Source of the DNA: JAOBAU01 sp034667465
GTDB lineage: Bacteria > Acidobacteriota > Thermoanaerobaculia > Gp7-AA8
Length of the DNA: 64,000 nt
Assembly: GCA_034667465.1 (NCBI GenBank)
Contig: JAXDJV010000007.1
Location: 62,001-126,000 of the forward strand
Direction: 5' to 3'
The translations under genes and the position numbers were made by a program. Below, one piece after another: positions 19,387-28,138 of this stretch (positions are counted from its first letter, which is position 1; every line of letters starts with the position of its first letter). The notes beneath the pieces are model-generated. The model did not search any database, was not told the origin of the DNA, and was given only the letters and a program-made list of their open reading frames with translations.

Positions 19387-21405
19387 TCAGTGGACTGGTG
19401 GCAGCGTTGCGCGAACCTCACTCTCCCAGCCGAAGACGTCAACAGCCTTTACGCAGATCGTGCGGGGACCAAGGCGATCAGGGACACGGATTGTTGCCGC
19501 GCGAACGACACGCAGCGGATCGTCGTCATTCTCGGTATTTTCGCGATAGTCCTGCCAGGTGCTGCGGAACACCTGCCCGTCGTAGTCGGGATCGATGCTC
19601 CAATACTCGATGAGGTCGAGCGGGCTCTTTGCGATGACTTCCCGCAGCTTCTCCTTGTTCGCATCGTCGAGCGGCAGAGCATCCGGCGAGAGGAGCGTGT
19701 AGTTCTCGAGTTCCACGGATAGCTCGACTTCGTCTCCGTCGACTTTACGGACTAGCGGCTCCTTGATCGTGAGGTACTGCAGAGATGAGAAGCGGACACC
19801 GCCAGAGTCTACGAGCTTCTTGTAGCTCGCTTTACTCGACAGCTTGTCGAGGAGGTCCGGTGGGATCACGAGGACTTCGAGCTTCGGGTCATCGAGATCG
19901 CGGATGCTCTGACCGATGTCCGGGACGAAGTTCCACCCGAGGACAACGATCTTCTCCCAGCCGCCGCGGAAGTTTCCGCGCTCCCGCTGGGCGCGTTCTA
20001 GCGTCGATCGGCCGCAGAGTTTGTTCGGAGAGTCGACCATGACGAGTGTTCGGCTCGTGGGGAGGTAACCGAGGTTGCGATTTGGGTTATCTCCCGGCGG
20101 GAACGGGAGTGCTCCGTAGAGTCCGAGCACGACCTGTGCGAGGTCACCGACGCGATACTTGGTTCCCATCGTTGAAGCGAGATTTTCCTTCTGGTAGTCA
20201 CCGATGGATTGATAGAGGAACGGCTGCGCACCACGGTCGATGAGGCGCTTTCTGGCAACCATACAGGCGGGCTTGCCGAGGTCGCCGACAATCCAACGCA
20301 GACCCAGTTTCTCCGCGACGGCGGCGGTCGTGCCGGAGCCAGAGAAGAAATCTGCAACTACCCCACCGTCTGGACACGAAGCGCGGAGCACGCGCTCCAA
20401 GAGGGCCTCTGGTTTCTGTGTACCGTAGTCCACACGCTCGAAAGCTTGGGGGTTGATTATCGGAAGCGTCCAGACATCTGACACGACTGTGCCGGCCGCG
20501 CTCGTATGGACTATCTTGTCGTACTTGCTGAAATCCACGCCGGATGCCTTTGCGCGCGCCTCGTCATAGACGAGCAGCTTCTTATGCCCGCCATCCACGA
20601 CAACGTGGTAACCCCGCTCATACCGTGCGTTAGACCGCACGCTATCCTCAATTGCTCGGTAGAAATTCTCATCCGTCCGTGCGTAGAACAATAGCATGTC
20701 GTGCATTCGCGGAAACCCACTGGACGAACGCCGGGAGAAGCGCCGGTAGTGCCAGATCACTTGGTTCCGGAACGACTCAGCACCGAAAATCTCATCCATC
20801 ATGATTTTCACGTAATGCCCTACGTGCCAGTCGAGGTGCACGTAGATCGACCCCCGACCACTTAGGAGCTCGCGCATCAATACGAGCCTCGGGTATAAAT
20901 ACGCGAGATAGGCTCCTGTTCCTTTTACGAGGCCAATGTCTCCCCCGAAGTCCCGCGACCAAGTGTCGGCGTAGGCGAACTGCTCGACTGTCGTTGGTCG
21001 CTGCTCGATATCCGCTCCTGGGAGAGTTACCTTCGTCCGATAGTCCGCCTTCGAGTCGAACGGTGGGTCGATGTAGATGAGATCGATCTTCCCGCGCATG
21101 CTCGGGAGTCCGGTCTCGGGGTCCCCCGCGAGGAGCGCCTGCATTGCGAGAAGGTTGTCGCCGTAGATGAGGCGGTTCTGCCAGGCGCCTTCGGGAACCT
21201 CGGTGCTCCGCGCTTCGTACGCGACATCGCGCGCGAATTTGCTCAGGAGGTCGTGATAGTTCGACTCCTTCGAGGGGATGACCAGTTCGTTCGTCTGGAG
21301 ACCAACCCGAGTGCCGTCCTTTTCAGAGAGGCCTTCGAGGATCCGGTTCGCCTCGCGCCTGCCATCAGCGACGATTTTCGGTAGGAGTTCAATGAGGGAT
21401 GGAAT
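19387..21405 (-). CDS. Type III-like site-specific DNA (adenine-N6) methyltransferase, 5' end uncertain
   Basis: This is a beta-class amino-methyltransferase: the catalytic motif IYIDPPF comes first, and the AdoMet-binding motif DFFSGSGTTAA follows later. Modification of adenine at N6 is expected, protecting sites from the Res subunit encoded 10 nt downstream. The coding frame clearly extends upstream of the first ATG (21144): residues such as NRLIYGDNLLAM, LQTNELVIPSKESNYHDLL and IPSLIELLPKIVADG are typical N-terminal family sequence. That upstream part has no ATG, GTG or TTG before an in-frame stop at 21418-21420. I mark it from an ATT at 21405; the true start may be lost to a one-base frameshift. 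Confidence 0.8.
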   Translation of the reverse strand: MPSLIELLPKIVADGRREANRILEGLSEKDGTRVGLQTNELVIPSKESNYHDLLSKFARDVAYEARSTEVPEGAWQNRLIYGDNLLAMQALLAGDPETGLPSMRGKIDLIYIDPPFDSKADYRTKVTLPGADIEQRPTTVEQFAYADTWSRDFGGDIGLVKGTGAYLAYLYPRLVLMRELLSGRGSIYVHLDWHVGHYVKIMMDEIFGAESFRNQVIWHYRRFSRRSSSGFPRMHDMLLFYARTDENFYRAIEDSVRSNARYERGYHVVVDGGHKKLLVYDEARAKASGVDFSKYDKIVHTSAAGTVVSDVWTLPIINPQAFERVDYGTQKPEALLERVLRASCPDGGVVADFFSGSGTTAAVAEKLGLRWIVGDLGKPACMVARKRLIDRGAQPFLYQSIGDYQKENLASTMGTKYRVGDLAQVVLGLYGALPFPPGDNPNRNLGYLPTSRTLVMVDSPNKLCGRSTLERAQRERGNFRGGWEKIVVLGWNFVPDIGQSIRDLDDPKLEVLVIPPDLLDKLSSKASYKKLVDSGGVRFSSLQYLTIKEPLVRKVDGDEVELSVELENYTLLSPDALPLDDANKEKLREVIAKSPLDLIEYWSIDPDYDGQVFRSTWQDYRENTENDDDPLRVVRAATIRVPDRLGPRTICVKAVDVFGWESEVRATLPPVH

Positions 21406-21459
21406 ACAGCGCGGGTGTCAGGGATTTGCCTGCTCATTCTTTCAGATAACGACGGCCGG

Positions 21460-21507
21460 CCGCAACTGCGAGCTGTGGATAACAGCAGATGGACCAGCAG
21501 TTTGCGG
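21460..21507. promoter_or_regulatory. Inverted repeat containing a DnaA-box-like 9-mer, upstream of mod
   Basis: In the 167-nt gap between hamB and the methyltransferase, CCGCAACTGC (21460-21469) faces GCAGTTTGCGG (21497-21507) with one bulge. Inside is a second small inverted repeat, GCTGT and ACAGC, around a TGTGGATAA 9-mer (21474-21482), the complement of a consensus DnaA box. It lies where the promoter of the mod-res-dpd transcript should be, so an operator or a hamB terminator are both possible. One DnaA box does not make an origin. Confidence 0.4.
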
Positions 21508-21587
21508 ATCGCGGGTTGCAATACGAGCGCCCAGCCGACGCGCTTACTAGAAGCCCCTCTCCCGCCAACATCTGCATCCAGTGCGCC

Positions 21588-24146
21588 CTACGCGACAGCA
21601 TCGCCGCGTACTCGGCGTATCTCATTCGCGATGATCGGCGAGACGGCTACCGTATCGAGATTCAGCTCACGGAGCCGCGCGAGCGCTGCTTCGAGGTCTA
21701 GGTTGTCTTCGGGGATGTATTCGGATACTGCGATGGCCGATGTGCGCGAGAGACCGAGGCCGATCAGCGATAGCTGCGTCGCAATCGACGTCCCGAACTC
21801 GAGCCACATGTTCAGCCGCGGAATCTCTTCAACGAGGTCGACTCGGTTTAGTTCGGTAAGATGAAAGCGAAGGACATCGACGTAACACGCGGAGTACTTC
21901 GCAAAGCGGAACCGCGCGTACTCCTCAATGTCGGCCATCGTCCTACGAATCACGTCAGGCAGCTGACGACCGTGATCCTTCCAATACTTCCAGTTTTCAG
22001 AGATGAGACGAGCCAGTGAATAACCACGCATCCAGTTAACGACGAGGAGCGCGTGTGGGTAGGTGAGCTGAAGCGGATCGCCGGAGAGATGCTGGCTGAT
22101 GATTCCTATGACGCGCATGTAACTGTCCAGGGCATCGTCGCTCCCTGGTTCCGCCGGTATTGCTTCCTCGATCGCCTTCTTCGCGCGCAGGTACTCAAGC
22201 AGCCCCTGCTGTGCGATCGGGCTCACGCCGGGGTTGCGGAGGATGAACTCCGTCGGAAGCTCAACCGGTGCCATGCCAGTTGCGCAGGCGGCGTCAAGTT
22301 CGTTCACGATTGCCAGATCGTATTTCGCCATTCTTGGCGACGCCGCGAGCGAGCCAAATCGAATACGCTCTCCAAGAAAGTACACGAACGCATACTCGAG
22401 CGGGTCATACTCCTTCGGGCGGCCGCGCGGGGTCCCAGCAGCGATGTAGTCGAGAAGTTCTTGCCTGCGGTTGAGAAACACGCGGTCGGTCGCCCGCTCG
22501 ATGACATAGCGGAGTCGTCGGGTCGGCGGCGGTTCTTTCCAGATATGCGGATTCCGAGGGTCAATGCAGATGACGTTGCCCTGAAACTCCTTCCCTTGCC
22601 GACCGGCTCGTCCAGCGAGGTTCCAAAAGTCCATCTCACCCATCGGCTTTCCTTTGCCCTTTTGTGGCCCGCGAACGAAGATCGATCGCGCGGGAAGGTT
22701 CACGCCTTCGATGAGTGTGGACGTGCAGACGAGAAAGCGGATCTTGCCGCTTCGGAACAGTCGCTCGATCTCGCTGCGGATGAGGAGCGGCATGTTGCCG
22801 TAGTGAAATGCGACGCCGTACGGAAGAACTGCCGCGAGAGCGTACTTCTCGTGCACTGTTCGCTGAACGAGATCAACGAGCGCAGCCAGCTCTGGGTCGT
22901 TCGACAACGTCGCTCGGAACATTTCCGCGAGTTGTACCGCCGTCTTCTCCGCGTCGGCAGCGCCGGAGACGTAGACAAGATTGCCGCCGATCGAGCCGCC
23001 AAGTGCTGCCGCGATCATGGGTAGACGTTTGCTCTCCGGCGACGGCGTTTGGGGCAGATCGAGTTGACCGAGGGGCAGTGTTTCCTCATTGATGCACAGT
23101 TCGACTGTCCATCGTTTCGCTTTCCTCGGCACTTGAGAAACCCAGATGAGATTCTGGTTGACTGCAACCTGCTCGGCTGCGACGGACTGCGTCTTTCGTC
23201 CAGGAGGCGCGTGATCGAGGAGCACCTGGGGATTAGAGGTCATCGGGCTCGCGAAGACTGTTCGCACATCTGCCTTCCGTTGGCCGACCTGGTCGATGAC
23301 CTGTTCGAGCAGTATGCCGCGGGGGCCCTCTCCGATCTTCTGGGCTTCGTCGACGACTAGGACATCCGGCGCGAAGTCTGCGTGTTCGGTAAGCAAGAGT
23401 TGCAGGCGTTCCTGCGTGAGGACATATACGACCGGGGCGGATACCGAGCCATGAGGCACTTGCGGGATCGAGGTAATAAAGACGTTCGGTGCTCCGGCAA
23501 ATCGACTGCGCAGCTCCTGTTCGAGCTCTTGCACCAGGGCACGCGTTGGCACTACATAGACAACCGTGTGAGCGTCGGCCGATGTGATGACGTCGTGAAC
23601 TGCGCGCTGCAGGATGAACGACTTTCCGGACGACGTTGGTGCGGAGATGCTCAGCCACGACCCCTCGCCGAAAGTACGGTATACCAACATTTGGAACCGA
23701 TTCACTTGCGAGAATCCGCCTGTTGTTGTGTCCACTAGTGAGAATTCGACGTCGCGGCGCAAGGCATCGAGGAGCAGCGGCGGTGGGATCTCATCGCGAT
23801 ACGCTGACTCAACCAGTCCGCGCTGGACCGCCAGCGCTACCGCCGATCGATTCGTCATCATTTCGAGGATGAGCGCAGCTCCGTTTCGCTGCGGAACGGT
23901 TGCCTGGGTACGGCTAAGAGTGAAGTGCGCAATTCGTAATGCGGCGTCTTGGCAGGCGCCGCGATCCGAGTGGGCCAATACGCTCCCGCATTCAAGGAGA
24001 TAGTTTAGATCGGCGGTGGTCGCGCCATCTTCGGGAATGCCGGTCAACACAGAGAACTGTTCCGCTACTGATCGCAGCGTGATTCTTCGGATGTCACGCC
24101 TCAGCGCCGGCGATTCGAGAAGCCGATCAGCCAGCGTGTTAGCCAT
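21588..24146 (-). CDS. hamB: HamB, DEAD/DEAH-family helicase of a Hachiman anti-phage system
   Basis: This 852-residue superfamily 2 helicase has TSSGKS (171-176), VVPTRALVQELEQEL (motif Ia), VVDEAQKIGEG (the box reads DEAQ, not DEAH) and NLAGRAGRQGKEFQGNV (motif VI). The start overlaps the hamA stop by 8 nt, so the two are surely co-expressed. In Hachiman, HamB is a DNA helicase that holds the HamA nuclease in check and releases it on sensing damaged or foreign DNA; that comes from studied relatives. The length agrees with the family. The pairing with a DUF1837 protein makes the identification firm. Confidence 0.87.
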   Translation of the reverse strand: MANTLADRLLESPALRRDIRRITLRSVAEQFSVLTGIPEDGATTADLNYLLECGSVLAHSDRGACQDAALRIAHFTLSRTQATVPQRNGAALILEMMTNRSAVALAVQRGLVESAYRDEIPPPLLLDALRRDVEFSLVDTTTGGFSQVNRFQMLVYRTFGEGSWLSISAPTSSGKSFILQRAVHDVITSADAHTVVYVVPTRALVQELEQELRSRFAGAPNVFITSIPQVPHGSVSAPVVYVLTQERLQLLLTEHADFAPDVLVVDEAQKIGEGPRGILLEQVIDQVGQRKADVRTVFASPMTSNPQVLLDHAPPGRKTQSVAAEQVAVNQNLIWVSQVPRKAKRWTVELCINEETLPLGQLDLPQTPSPESKRLPMIAAALGGSIGGNLVYVSGAADAEKTAVQLAEMFRATLSNDPELAALVDLVQRTVHEKYALAAVLPYGVAFHYGNMPLLIRSEIERLFRSGKIRFLVCTSTLIEGVNLPARSIFVRGPQKGKGKPMGEMDFWNLAGRAGRQGKEFQGNVICIDPRNPHIWKEPPPTRRLRYVIERATDRVFLNRRQELLDYIAAGTPRGRPKEYDPLEYAFVYFLGERIRFGSLAASPRMAKYDLAIVNELDAACATGMAPVELPTEFILRNPGVSPIAQQGLLEYLRAKKAIEEAIPAEPGSDDALDSYMRVIGIISQHLSGDPLQLTYPHALLVVNWMRGYSLARLISENWKYWKDHGRQLPDVIRRTMADIEEYARFRFAKYSACYVDVLRFHLTELNRVDLVEEIPRLNMWLEFGTSIATQLSLIGLGLSRTSAIAVSEYIPEDNLDLEAALARLRELNLDTVAVSPIIANEIRRVRGDAVA

Positions 24147-25128
24147 GACCGATCTCGTGGAGAAACGCCTTCCGGAAGTACTCGACGGATGGGAAGGGCA
24201 GCAGGAAGACTTCCAAATGGATGCTCGCTAGCGGCGGACGCTTCGTGATGTGGCCGCCAATCATCTCCACCCACTTCTGAAGGGCGACCCGTGCTTCGCT
24301 CACGAGGGCATCAAGCTCCTTCTCATTGTGAACCTTTGGGTAGAGCGTCTCGTCGAAGCCGACCAAGCAGACGCCTCGGAACTGCACCTTGTTGTAGAGG
24401 GGATGATCACGATCCAGGAAGGTCAGAATGGCTGCTTCGAGCGCAGGATCTGCCAGATCGATGTTGTCGCGCATCAGCTGCAGGTCGCGCTCGTAGGCCG
24501 CGCCGGTCCCTCCTTCGCCGCAGACGTATGGCTTGATTGAGTCAAGGCATTCGGTGACTGCGCTTGCAATGGTCTTGTGGAGTTTCGATTCTCCCCAGTA
24601 CAGCGCGAGCTGACCGCTATCGGCGTCGTAGCCGGCGTGAATGCCGTCGATGCCGTGGACGTGCATCTGCCGGTTCGTCTTCAATGCCATCTTGCAGAAG
24701 ACCTGGGGCAACTTCAGCTGACTCTGCGCGAACATGTAGAGGAGGAGTTCACCACCTTCTCCGGTCCGGTCTAGGCTCGTGAAGAGCTGTCGCGCTTTGA
24801 TGACAAGCTCCGTCGTGCGGCGTTTGTTGTTGTTCTTGCGATCGGCGGCGTCGGCCTCCTCGATCTCTCGCCGCGGAATCGCGTACTCGACAACACTCAG
24901 CGCCAACGAACGGGCGAGATCCTTTACGCGCGGCATTAGGTTGCCGTCGAGGGAAACAACGTTGCAGTGAATCGTCGCCTTGGTATCAGGCACCATCACA
25001 TCTCGTTCAACAACTGTCAGGAAGGCGTCGAGTTCCCGCCCATCGCCCCGTAGCAGGCGCTCGATTCGAGCGTCAAGGTCCGCAGGGATGGGATCGAGTA
25101 CCGGCATCGTTGGATCTTCCTGTGCCAT
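24139..25128 (-). CDS. hamA: HamA (DUF1837), nuclease effector of a Hachiman anti-phage system
   Basis: This 329-residue DUF1837-family protein shows an acidic segment GEGGELLLYMF (124-134), then HGIDGIHAGYD (D161, H164) and LALYWGESK (E180, K182), giving a D...ExK pattern as expected for the HamA nuclease. HamA degrades DNA non-specifically once HamB releases it, leading to abortive infection; this is family knowledge. It is the first gene of the hamA-hamB pair, and the ATG at 25128 follows an intergenic region of 335 nt that holds a long hairpin (25265-25343). No sign of inactivation is seen. Confidence 0.87.
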   Translation of the reverse strand: MAQEDPTMPVLDPIPADLDARIERLLRGDGRELDAFLTVVERDVMVPDTKATIHCNVVSLDGNLMPRVKDLARSLALSVVEYAIPRREIEEADAADRKNNNKRRTTELVIKARQLFTSLDRTGEGGELLLYMFAQSQLKLPQVFCKMALKTNRQMHVHGIDGIHAGYDADSGQLALYWGESKLHKTIASAVTECLDSIKPYVCGEGGTGAAYERDLQLMRDNIDLADPALEAAILTFLDRDHPLYNKVQFRGVCLVGFDETLYPKVHNEKELDALVSEARVALQKWVEMIGGHITKRPPLASIHLEVFLLPFPSVEYFRKAFLHEIGHG

Positions 25129-25264
25129 CGTTGTTTAGGCTTGTACGGTCATGGTACGTGGACAACCACGGTGCATCAATGAACGTGTGCCTTGGGCGGC
25201 AGGATTACGCATCGAGGAAGCTCCTGAACACGTCGGGAGTCCACTCTTCGCCAGACTCGGGGCT

Positions 25265-25343
25265 GCTGCCGCGCGATTCCAGTGGTCCCGAGAACTGGTG
25301 CGATTGAATCGCACGGAATCACGGACTGTTCGTGCGCGGCAGC
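25265..25343. repeat. Intergenic long hairpin element, copy A
   Basis: GCTGCCGCGC (25265-25274) pairs with GCGCGGCAGC (25334-25343). Inside are a near-perfect palindrome GTGCGATTGAATCGCAC (25298-25314) and a CCAGT/ACTGG pair. On the minus strand it shares CGCACGAAC and GGGACCACTGGAAT with copies B and C. It lies between ssb and hamA; the rest of 25129-25463 shows no gene. Confidence 0.65.
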
Positions 25344-25463
25344 ATGCCACCGAGGTGGAGAACCTGAGCATTGGGGAAAGATGCGTCACCTTCTACGTAT
25401 TTGCCGTCTGATTGCTAGAAGACCTTGATGTGAGATTCATGTGTGTGTCGTAAAGGTGCAGGC

Positions 25464-25835
25464 CTAGTCGACCGGAATCGAGTCGAGGCTGACTTTTTCG
25501 ATGCCGCCCTTCTTTTTCCAGGTCAGCATGTTCACTTCATCCGCACGGATCTCGGTTATGTACTTCCGCTCGCCTTCCTTCTCGTACGCGCGGTTGAGCA
25601 GTGTGCCCTCGACATACACGCCCTGGCCTTTGCTGAGGTACTTGGCGCAGATCTCGCCAAGTTTGCCGAATGCAACGACACGGTGATAGTCGGTGACTTC
25701 TTGTCTCTCGCCGTCCGAGGTGTGCTCGCGATGGGTGGCAATTGGGAAGGTGACACGGGTGCCGGTCTTGGTCTCGGCCGACTCGGGATCGGCGGCGACG
25801 TGCCCGACAAGAATGACTTTGTTGACGCTCCTCAT
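25464..25835 (-). CDS. ssb: Single-stranded DNA-binding protein (mobile-element type)
   Basis: This 123-residue OB-fold protein begins MRSVNKVILVGHVAADPE and has the TDYHRVVAFGKLGEICAKYL and KGQGVYVEGTL segments that identify bacterial Ssb. I chose the ATG at 25835; a longer in-frame start would only add atypical residues. It is shorter than chromosomal Ssb: the glycine-rich linker is nearly absent and the C-terminal tip reads DSIPVD, not the usual acidic DDDIPF that recruits repair and replication partners. It fits an element-encoded Ssb protecting single-stranded DNA during transfer or replication. The neighbours are the replication-relaxation gene upstream and Hachiman downstream. Confidence 0.88.
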   Translation of the reverse strand: MRSVNKVILVGHVAADPESAETKTGTRVTFPIATHREHTSDGERQEVTDYHRVVAFGKLGEICAKYLSKGQGVYVEGTLLNRAYEKEGERKYITEIRADEVNMLTWKKKGGIEKVSLDSIPVD

Positions 25836-26060
25836 GTGGATGGGGGTTAGACGGTACTGGCGGCTCAGACTACAGATGACTTGTGAATCCCTCCTTTCGC
25901 TCAAGATTGAGATTCGGCTGATCTGCGATGGAAACGTCGGGTACCTGTAAACGACTCTTCATTCAGTCTTCATCTTCGATTGCGACAAGGACCCCCCTCA
26001 AAACCGATGCAAGTTGGAGCCTGCCAAGAAGATCGGTTGAAACTCGTCTAAACAAGGAGT

Positions 26061-26801
26061 CTAGACAGTCCGCTTGAACACCCTCTCTGCGAGGCTGGCA
26101 AGTCCCGGCCGGCCCGGCTCACTCGGGAGGGCGGCAACCACGATATGCGCGCGAAACGAAGCCCCTTCAACGGCCTTCTCGATCGCTTGCACCCGCCGCT
26201 CGCCGATGGTTAGAACCAGAACGGTTGCCTCCGCATCCGCGGCGAGAGTGGCGAGTGTTGCGTCGAGCGCCTTCAGTTTGTCCACCAGGACGCGGAGCCG
26301 TTCTGTTGCGCGATCGACTTCCACGGCGACGAGCATCCCGCCGGTTTGAGGAAGCGCAAGAACGTCCGGCACATTCATTCCGCCGCTCGCTTTCAGCTTC
26401 CGGCGAATTTGCCAACATGGCAACGCGTGAGCCTCGGGTGCGAAGAGTCGAAAGAGGACGAGGAGGTCGACGATCCAGAGCGAGTGAGCCACATCCTTGT
26501 CAGGAACGGGACGCTGCGCGACATGTATCTCAGCATCAGGCGCGTGGCGATATTCGCGCAGGTACTCGGCACCGTGCGTAGTCAATCGCATGCGGTTGAT
26601 ACCGACCTTGTGCCAGCGATACACAGCGATGAGACCCAGCCCGAGTAGTCGACGGACGCAGCGCGAAACAACCACCTCGGACTTGCCGCCGAAGAAGAGT
26701 GCGTGGATCTGGTACTGAGCAACCTCGCGCGCCATCGCGACGAAGACGAGGACTGCGATATCGCGCGCCGAGAGCTTCTGCGCCGCTCTAGGGTCATGCA
26801 T
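26061..26801 (-). CDS. Replication-relaxation family protein (winged helix plus nuclease-like fold)
   Basis: This protein of about 246 residues has an N-terminal winged helix (KLSARDIAVLVFVAMARE, then VSRCVRRLLGLGLIAVYRW) and a C-terminal region with PDVLALP followed by VAVEVDRATE, a PD-ExK-like arrangement typical of the replication-relaxation family. Members are found on plasmids and integrative elements and are thought to help start element replication. I use the ATG at 26801; a GTG at 26861 would add 20 residues, and neither has a good Shine-Dalgarno sequence. The final E-x-K of an active nuclease is not clearly present (E-x-D), so catalysis is doubtful. Confidence 0.68.
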   Translation of the reverse strand: MHDPRAAQKLSARDIAVLVFVAMAREVAQYQIHALFFGGKSEVVVSRCVRRLLGLGLIAVYRWHKVGINRMRLTTHGAEYLREYRHAPDAEIHVAQRPVPDKDVAHSLWIVDLLVLFRLFAPEAHALPCWQIRRKLKASGGMNVPDVLALPQTGGMLVAVEVDRATERLRVLVDKLKALDATLATLAADAEATVLVLTIGERRVQAIEKAVEGASFRAHIVVAALPSEPGRPGLASLAERVFKRTV

Positions 26802-26948
26802 GTCTCGATGAGGCCGCGGCCGCTTCGTCGTCCCGCTGATCGCGCACGCTGACCTCTGCACATATGCATGAGGAGACGTGCGCGCCGTTCGGACGAAGCG
26901 GGCCGCAGCTCACCCTCTCCGGCTCTGGGTTCATGCATCGCCCCATTC

Positions 26949-27293
26949 TTAAAACACCGTCGCCAAGGTGGGTACTGCTTGTATGAAAGAGTTGAACTGG
27001 TCGAATGAGGATCGAATAAGCGCATCGAGCTCCGTCATGACCGCGACAGCGTCACGTGACGGAACGGTCGTCGTGTACGACCGCGAACGTTCCCGCTGGA
27101 ACTCTCCAAACGGGTTGAGCCAGATGCCTTCGACATCCGCGCGCCGCGTGATGCCGCCGGTCAGGGCGACAACACGACGCTCGAACGCCTCAAACTGTGC
27201 CTCGGAAAACGGAAGACCATCGTTGTCAGCGATGGGTACGAGCAGGTCGAGGCTGACCGTCTCGCGAAGGGGAGCAGTTGTTGCTGTGAGCAT
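26949..27293 (-). CDS. Small island protein of unknown function
   Basis: This protein of about 114 residues starts MLTATTAPLRETVSLDLLV at the ATG at 27293. Sequence upstream in the same frame is arginine- and cysteine-rich and overlaps hairpin copy B, so I exclude it. The body (FSEAQFEAFERRVVALTGG and ADVEGIWLNPFGEF) reads as a compact alpha/beta protein. I recognise no family. It lies directly upstream of the replication-relaxation gene and probably shares its transcript. Confidence 0.6.
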   Translation of the reverse strand: MLTATTAPLRETVSLDLLVPIADNDGLPFSEAQFEAFERRVVALTGGITRRADVEGIWLNPFGEFQRERSRSYTTTVPSRDAVAVMTELDALIRSSFDQFNSFIQAVPTLATVF

Positions 27294-27388
27294 GAGACCT
27301 GGGGTTATGGAAGGCGGCGGCGACGAGTGCGGGCAACGCCTGGCGCGAAGCCAGGAGAGATCGTAGACGGGCGGAATGTGCTCGCCCC

Positions 27389-27486
27389 GCCGGCATTGCC
27401 GCGCGGTTCCGATGGTCCGCGCCTGACGCCGCGTCGATGACGACGGCGGAAGGGTGCGGTTCGTGCGCGCGCGGCAACATGCCGGC
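27389..27486. repeat. Intergenic long hairpin element, copy B
   Basis: Left arm GCCGGCATTGCCGCGCG (27389-27405) pairs with CGCGCGGCAACATGCCGGC (27468-27486), with small mismatches; the interior has CGCCG/CGGCG around CGTC-GAT-GACG. Minus-strand motifs CGCACGAACCG and CGGACCATCGGAACC match copies A and C. It begins about 44 nt after the stop of the upstream gene (27531). Confidence 0.65.
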
Positions 27487-27530
27487 GAGGGCAAGACACC
27501 TTGAGCGTATGAGGAGGCAGGCAGCATCCG

Positions 27531-27827
27531 TTAGCTCGCGACTGGAATCTTGATGCGGGGCGTTGAGAGAAGTTCTTCGATCATCGGATTGATCGCATTG
27601 ATCACGTCGTCGATGAGGTCGTCGTCGGCCTGCAACTCGAGGTGAAAGTGCGGAGGCACGAGTTCGGGTCCATCGTCGCCGAACCGAAGACCGCCTTCAT
27701 GGCGCGTTACCAGAAGATTGCCGTCGAAGTCGTCGACTACAACTTGGCCGATGGGATCGAAGGCGTCAGACGGGATATCAATGCCGTCCGCGGTGGTGCT
27801 GGGGATTTCGCGTGTGCGTGTAGTCAT
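27531..27827 (-). CDS. Small acidic island protein of unknown function
   Basis: This 98-residue acidic protein starts MTTRTREIPSTTADGIDIP at the ATG at 27827. It contains VVVDDFDGNLLVTRHEGGL and a C-terminal DDLIDDVINAINPMIEELL helix. No family is recognised. The high Asp/Glu content and small size would fit an inhibitor, a DNA mimic or a structural cap, but that is speculation. An upstream extension in frame is arginine-rich, overlaps hairpin copy C and looks non-coding. Confidence 0.6.
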   Translation of the reverse strand: MTTRTREIPSTTADGIDIPSDAFDPIGQVVVDDFDGNLLVTRHEGGLRFGDDGPELVPPHFHLELQADDDLIDDVINAINPMIEELLSTPRIKIPVAS

Positions 27828-28009
27828 AAAAGGAAAGGGGAATGAAAAAAAGAGATCGGATATCTCTGTCGCTGCTCCGAGTGCCTGCCTCCTCTTGCTC
27901 AAGCTTGTTTTCCTGTTTGGGGATGATGAAGTCATGACGATCAGCGTAGCCGCCACGCGACGCCGCGGATCGAAACGGATCGGAATGATCAGAACCGTTG
28001 CGTGCCGCC

Positions 28010-28105
28010 GCCGGCCACGCGCGGCAGTCCCGATGGCGCGGTTCGAGTCTCGCGTGATTCGCAGAGCTGATCGATCCGCGGCGTTCGTGCGAGCGCGTAG
28101 CCGGC
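28010..28105. repeat. Intergenic long hairpin element, copy C
   Basis: GCCGGCCACGCGC (28010-28022) pairs with GCGCGTAGCCGGC (28093-28105), a different sequence from copies A and B but with the same pairing scheme. On the minus strand it keeps the CGCACGAACG and CGCCATCGGGACTG motifs, diverged from copy B. It lies about 33 nt after the stop of the upstream small gene (28139). Confidence 0.6.
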
Positions 28106-28138
28106 GAGGCAACGACAACAAGAGCACGGAGAAACGAA

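Noticed and set aside
1..21405. DISARM system (SNF2 helicase, DUF1998-like helicase, PLD protein, methyltransferase)
   Set aside because: Several protein types overlap with DISARM, but the ordered series SNF2 - RecQ-like - 292-residue protein - large ATPase - 232-residue protein - large DEAH helicase - small PLD fits Dpd E to K, and the methyltransferase has its own Res partner.
21474..21482. Replication origin because of a DnaA-box 9-mer
   Set aside because: There is a single box, no AT-rich unwinding region and no dnaA or dnaN nearby; one 9-mer is expected by chance at times.
25265..28105. Retron msr-msd RNA
   Set aside because: The hairpins are long and paired, but no reverse transcriptase gene is present in the window.
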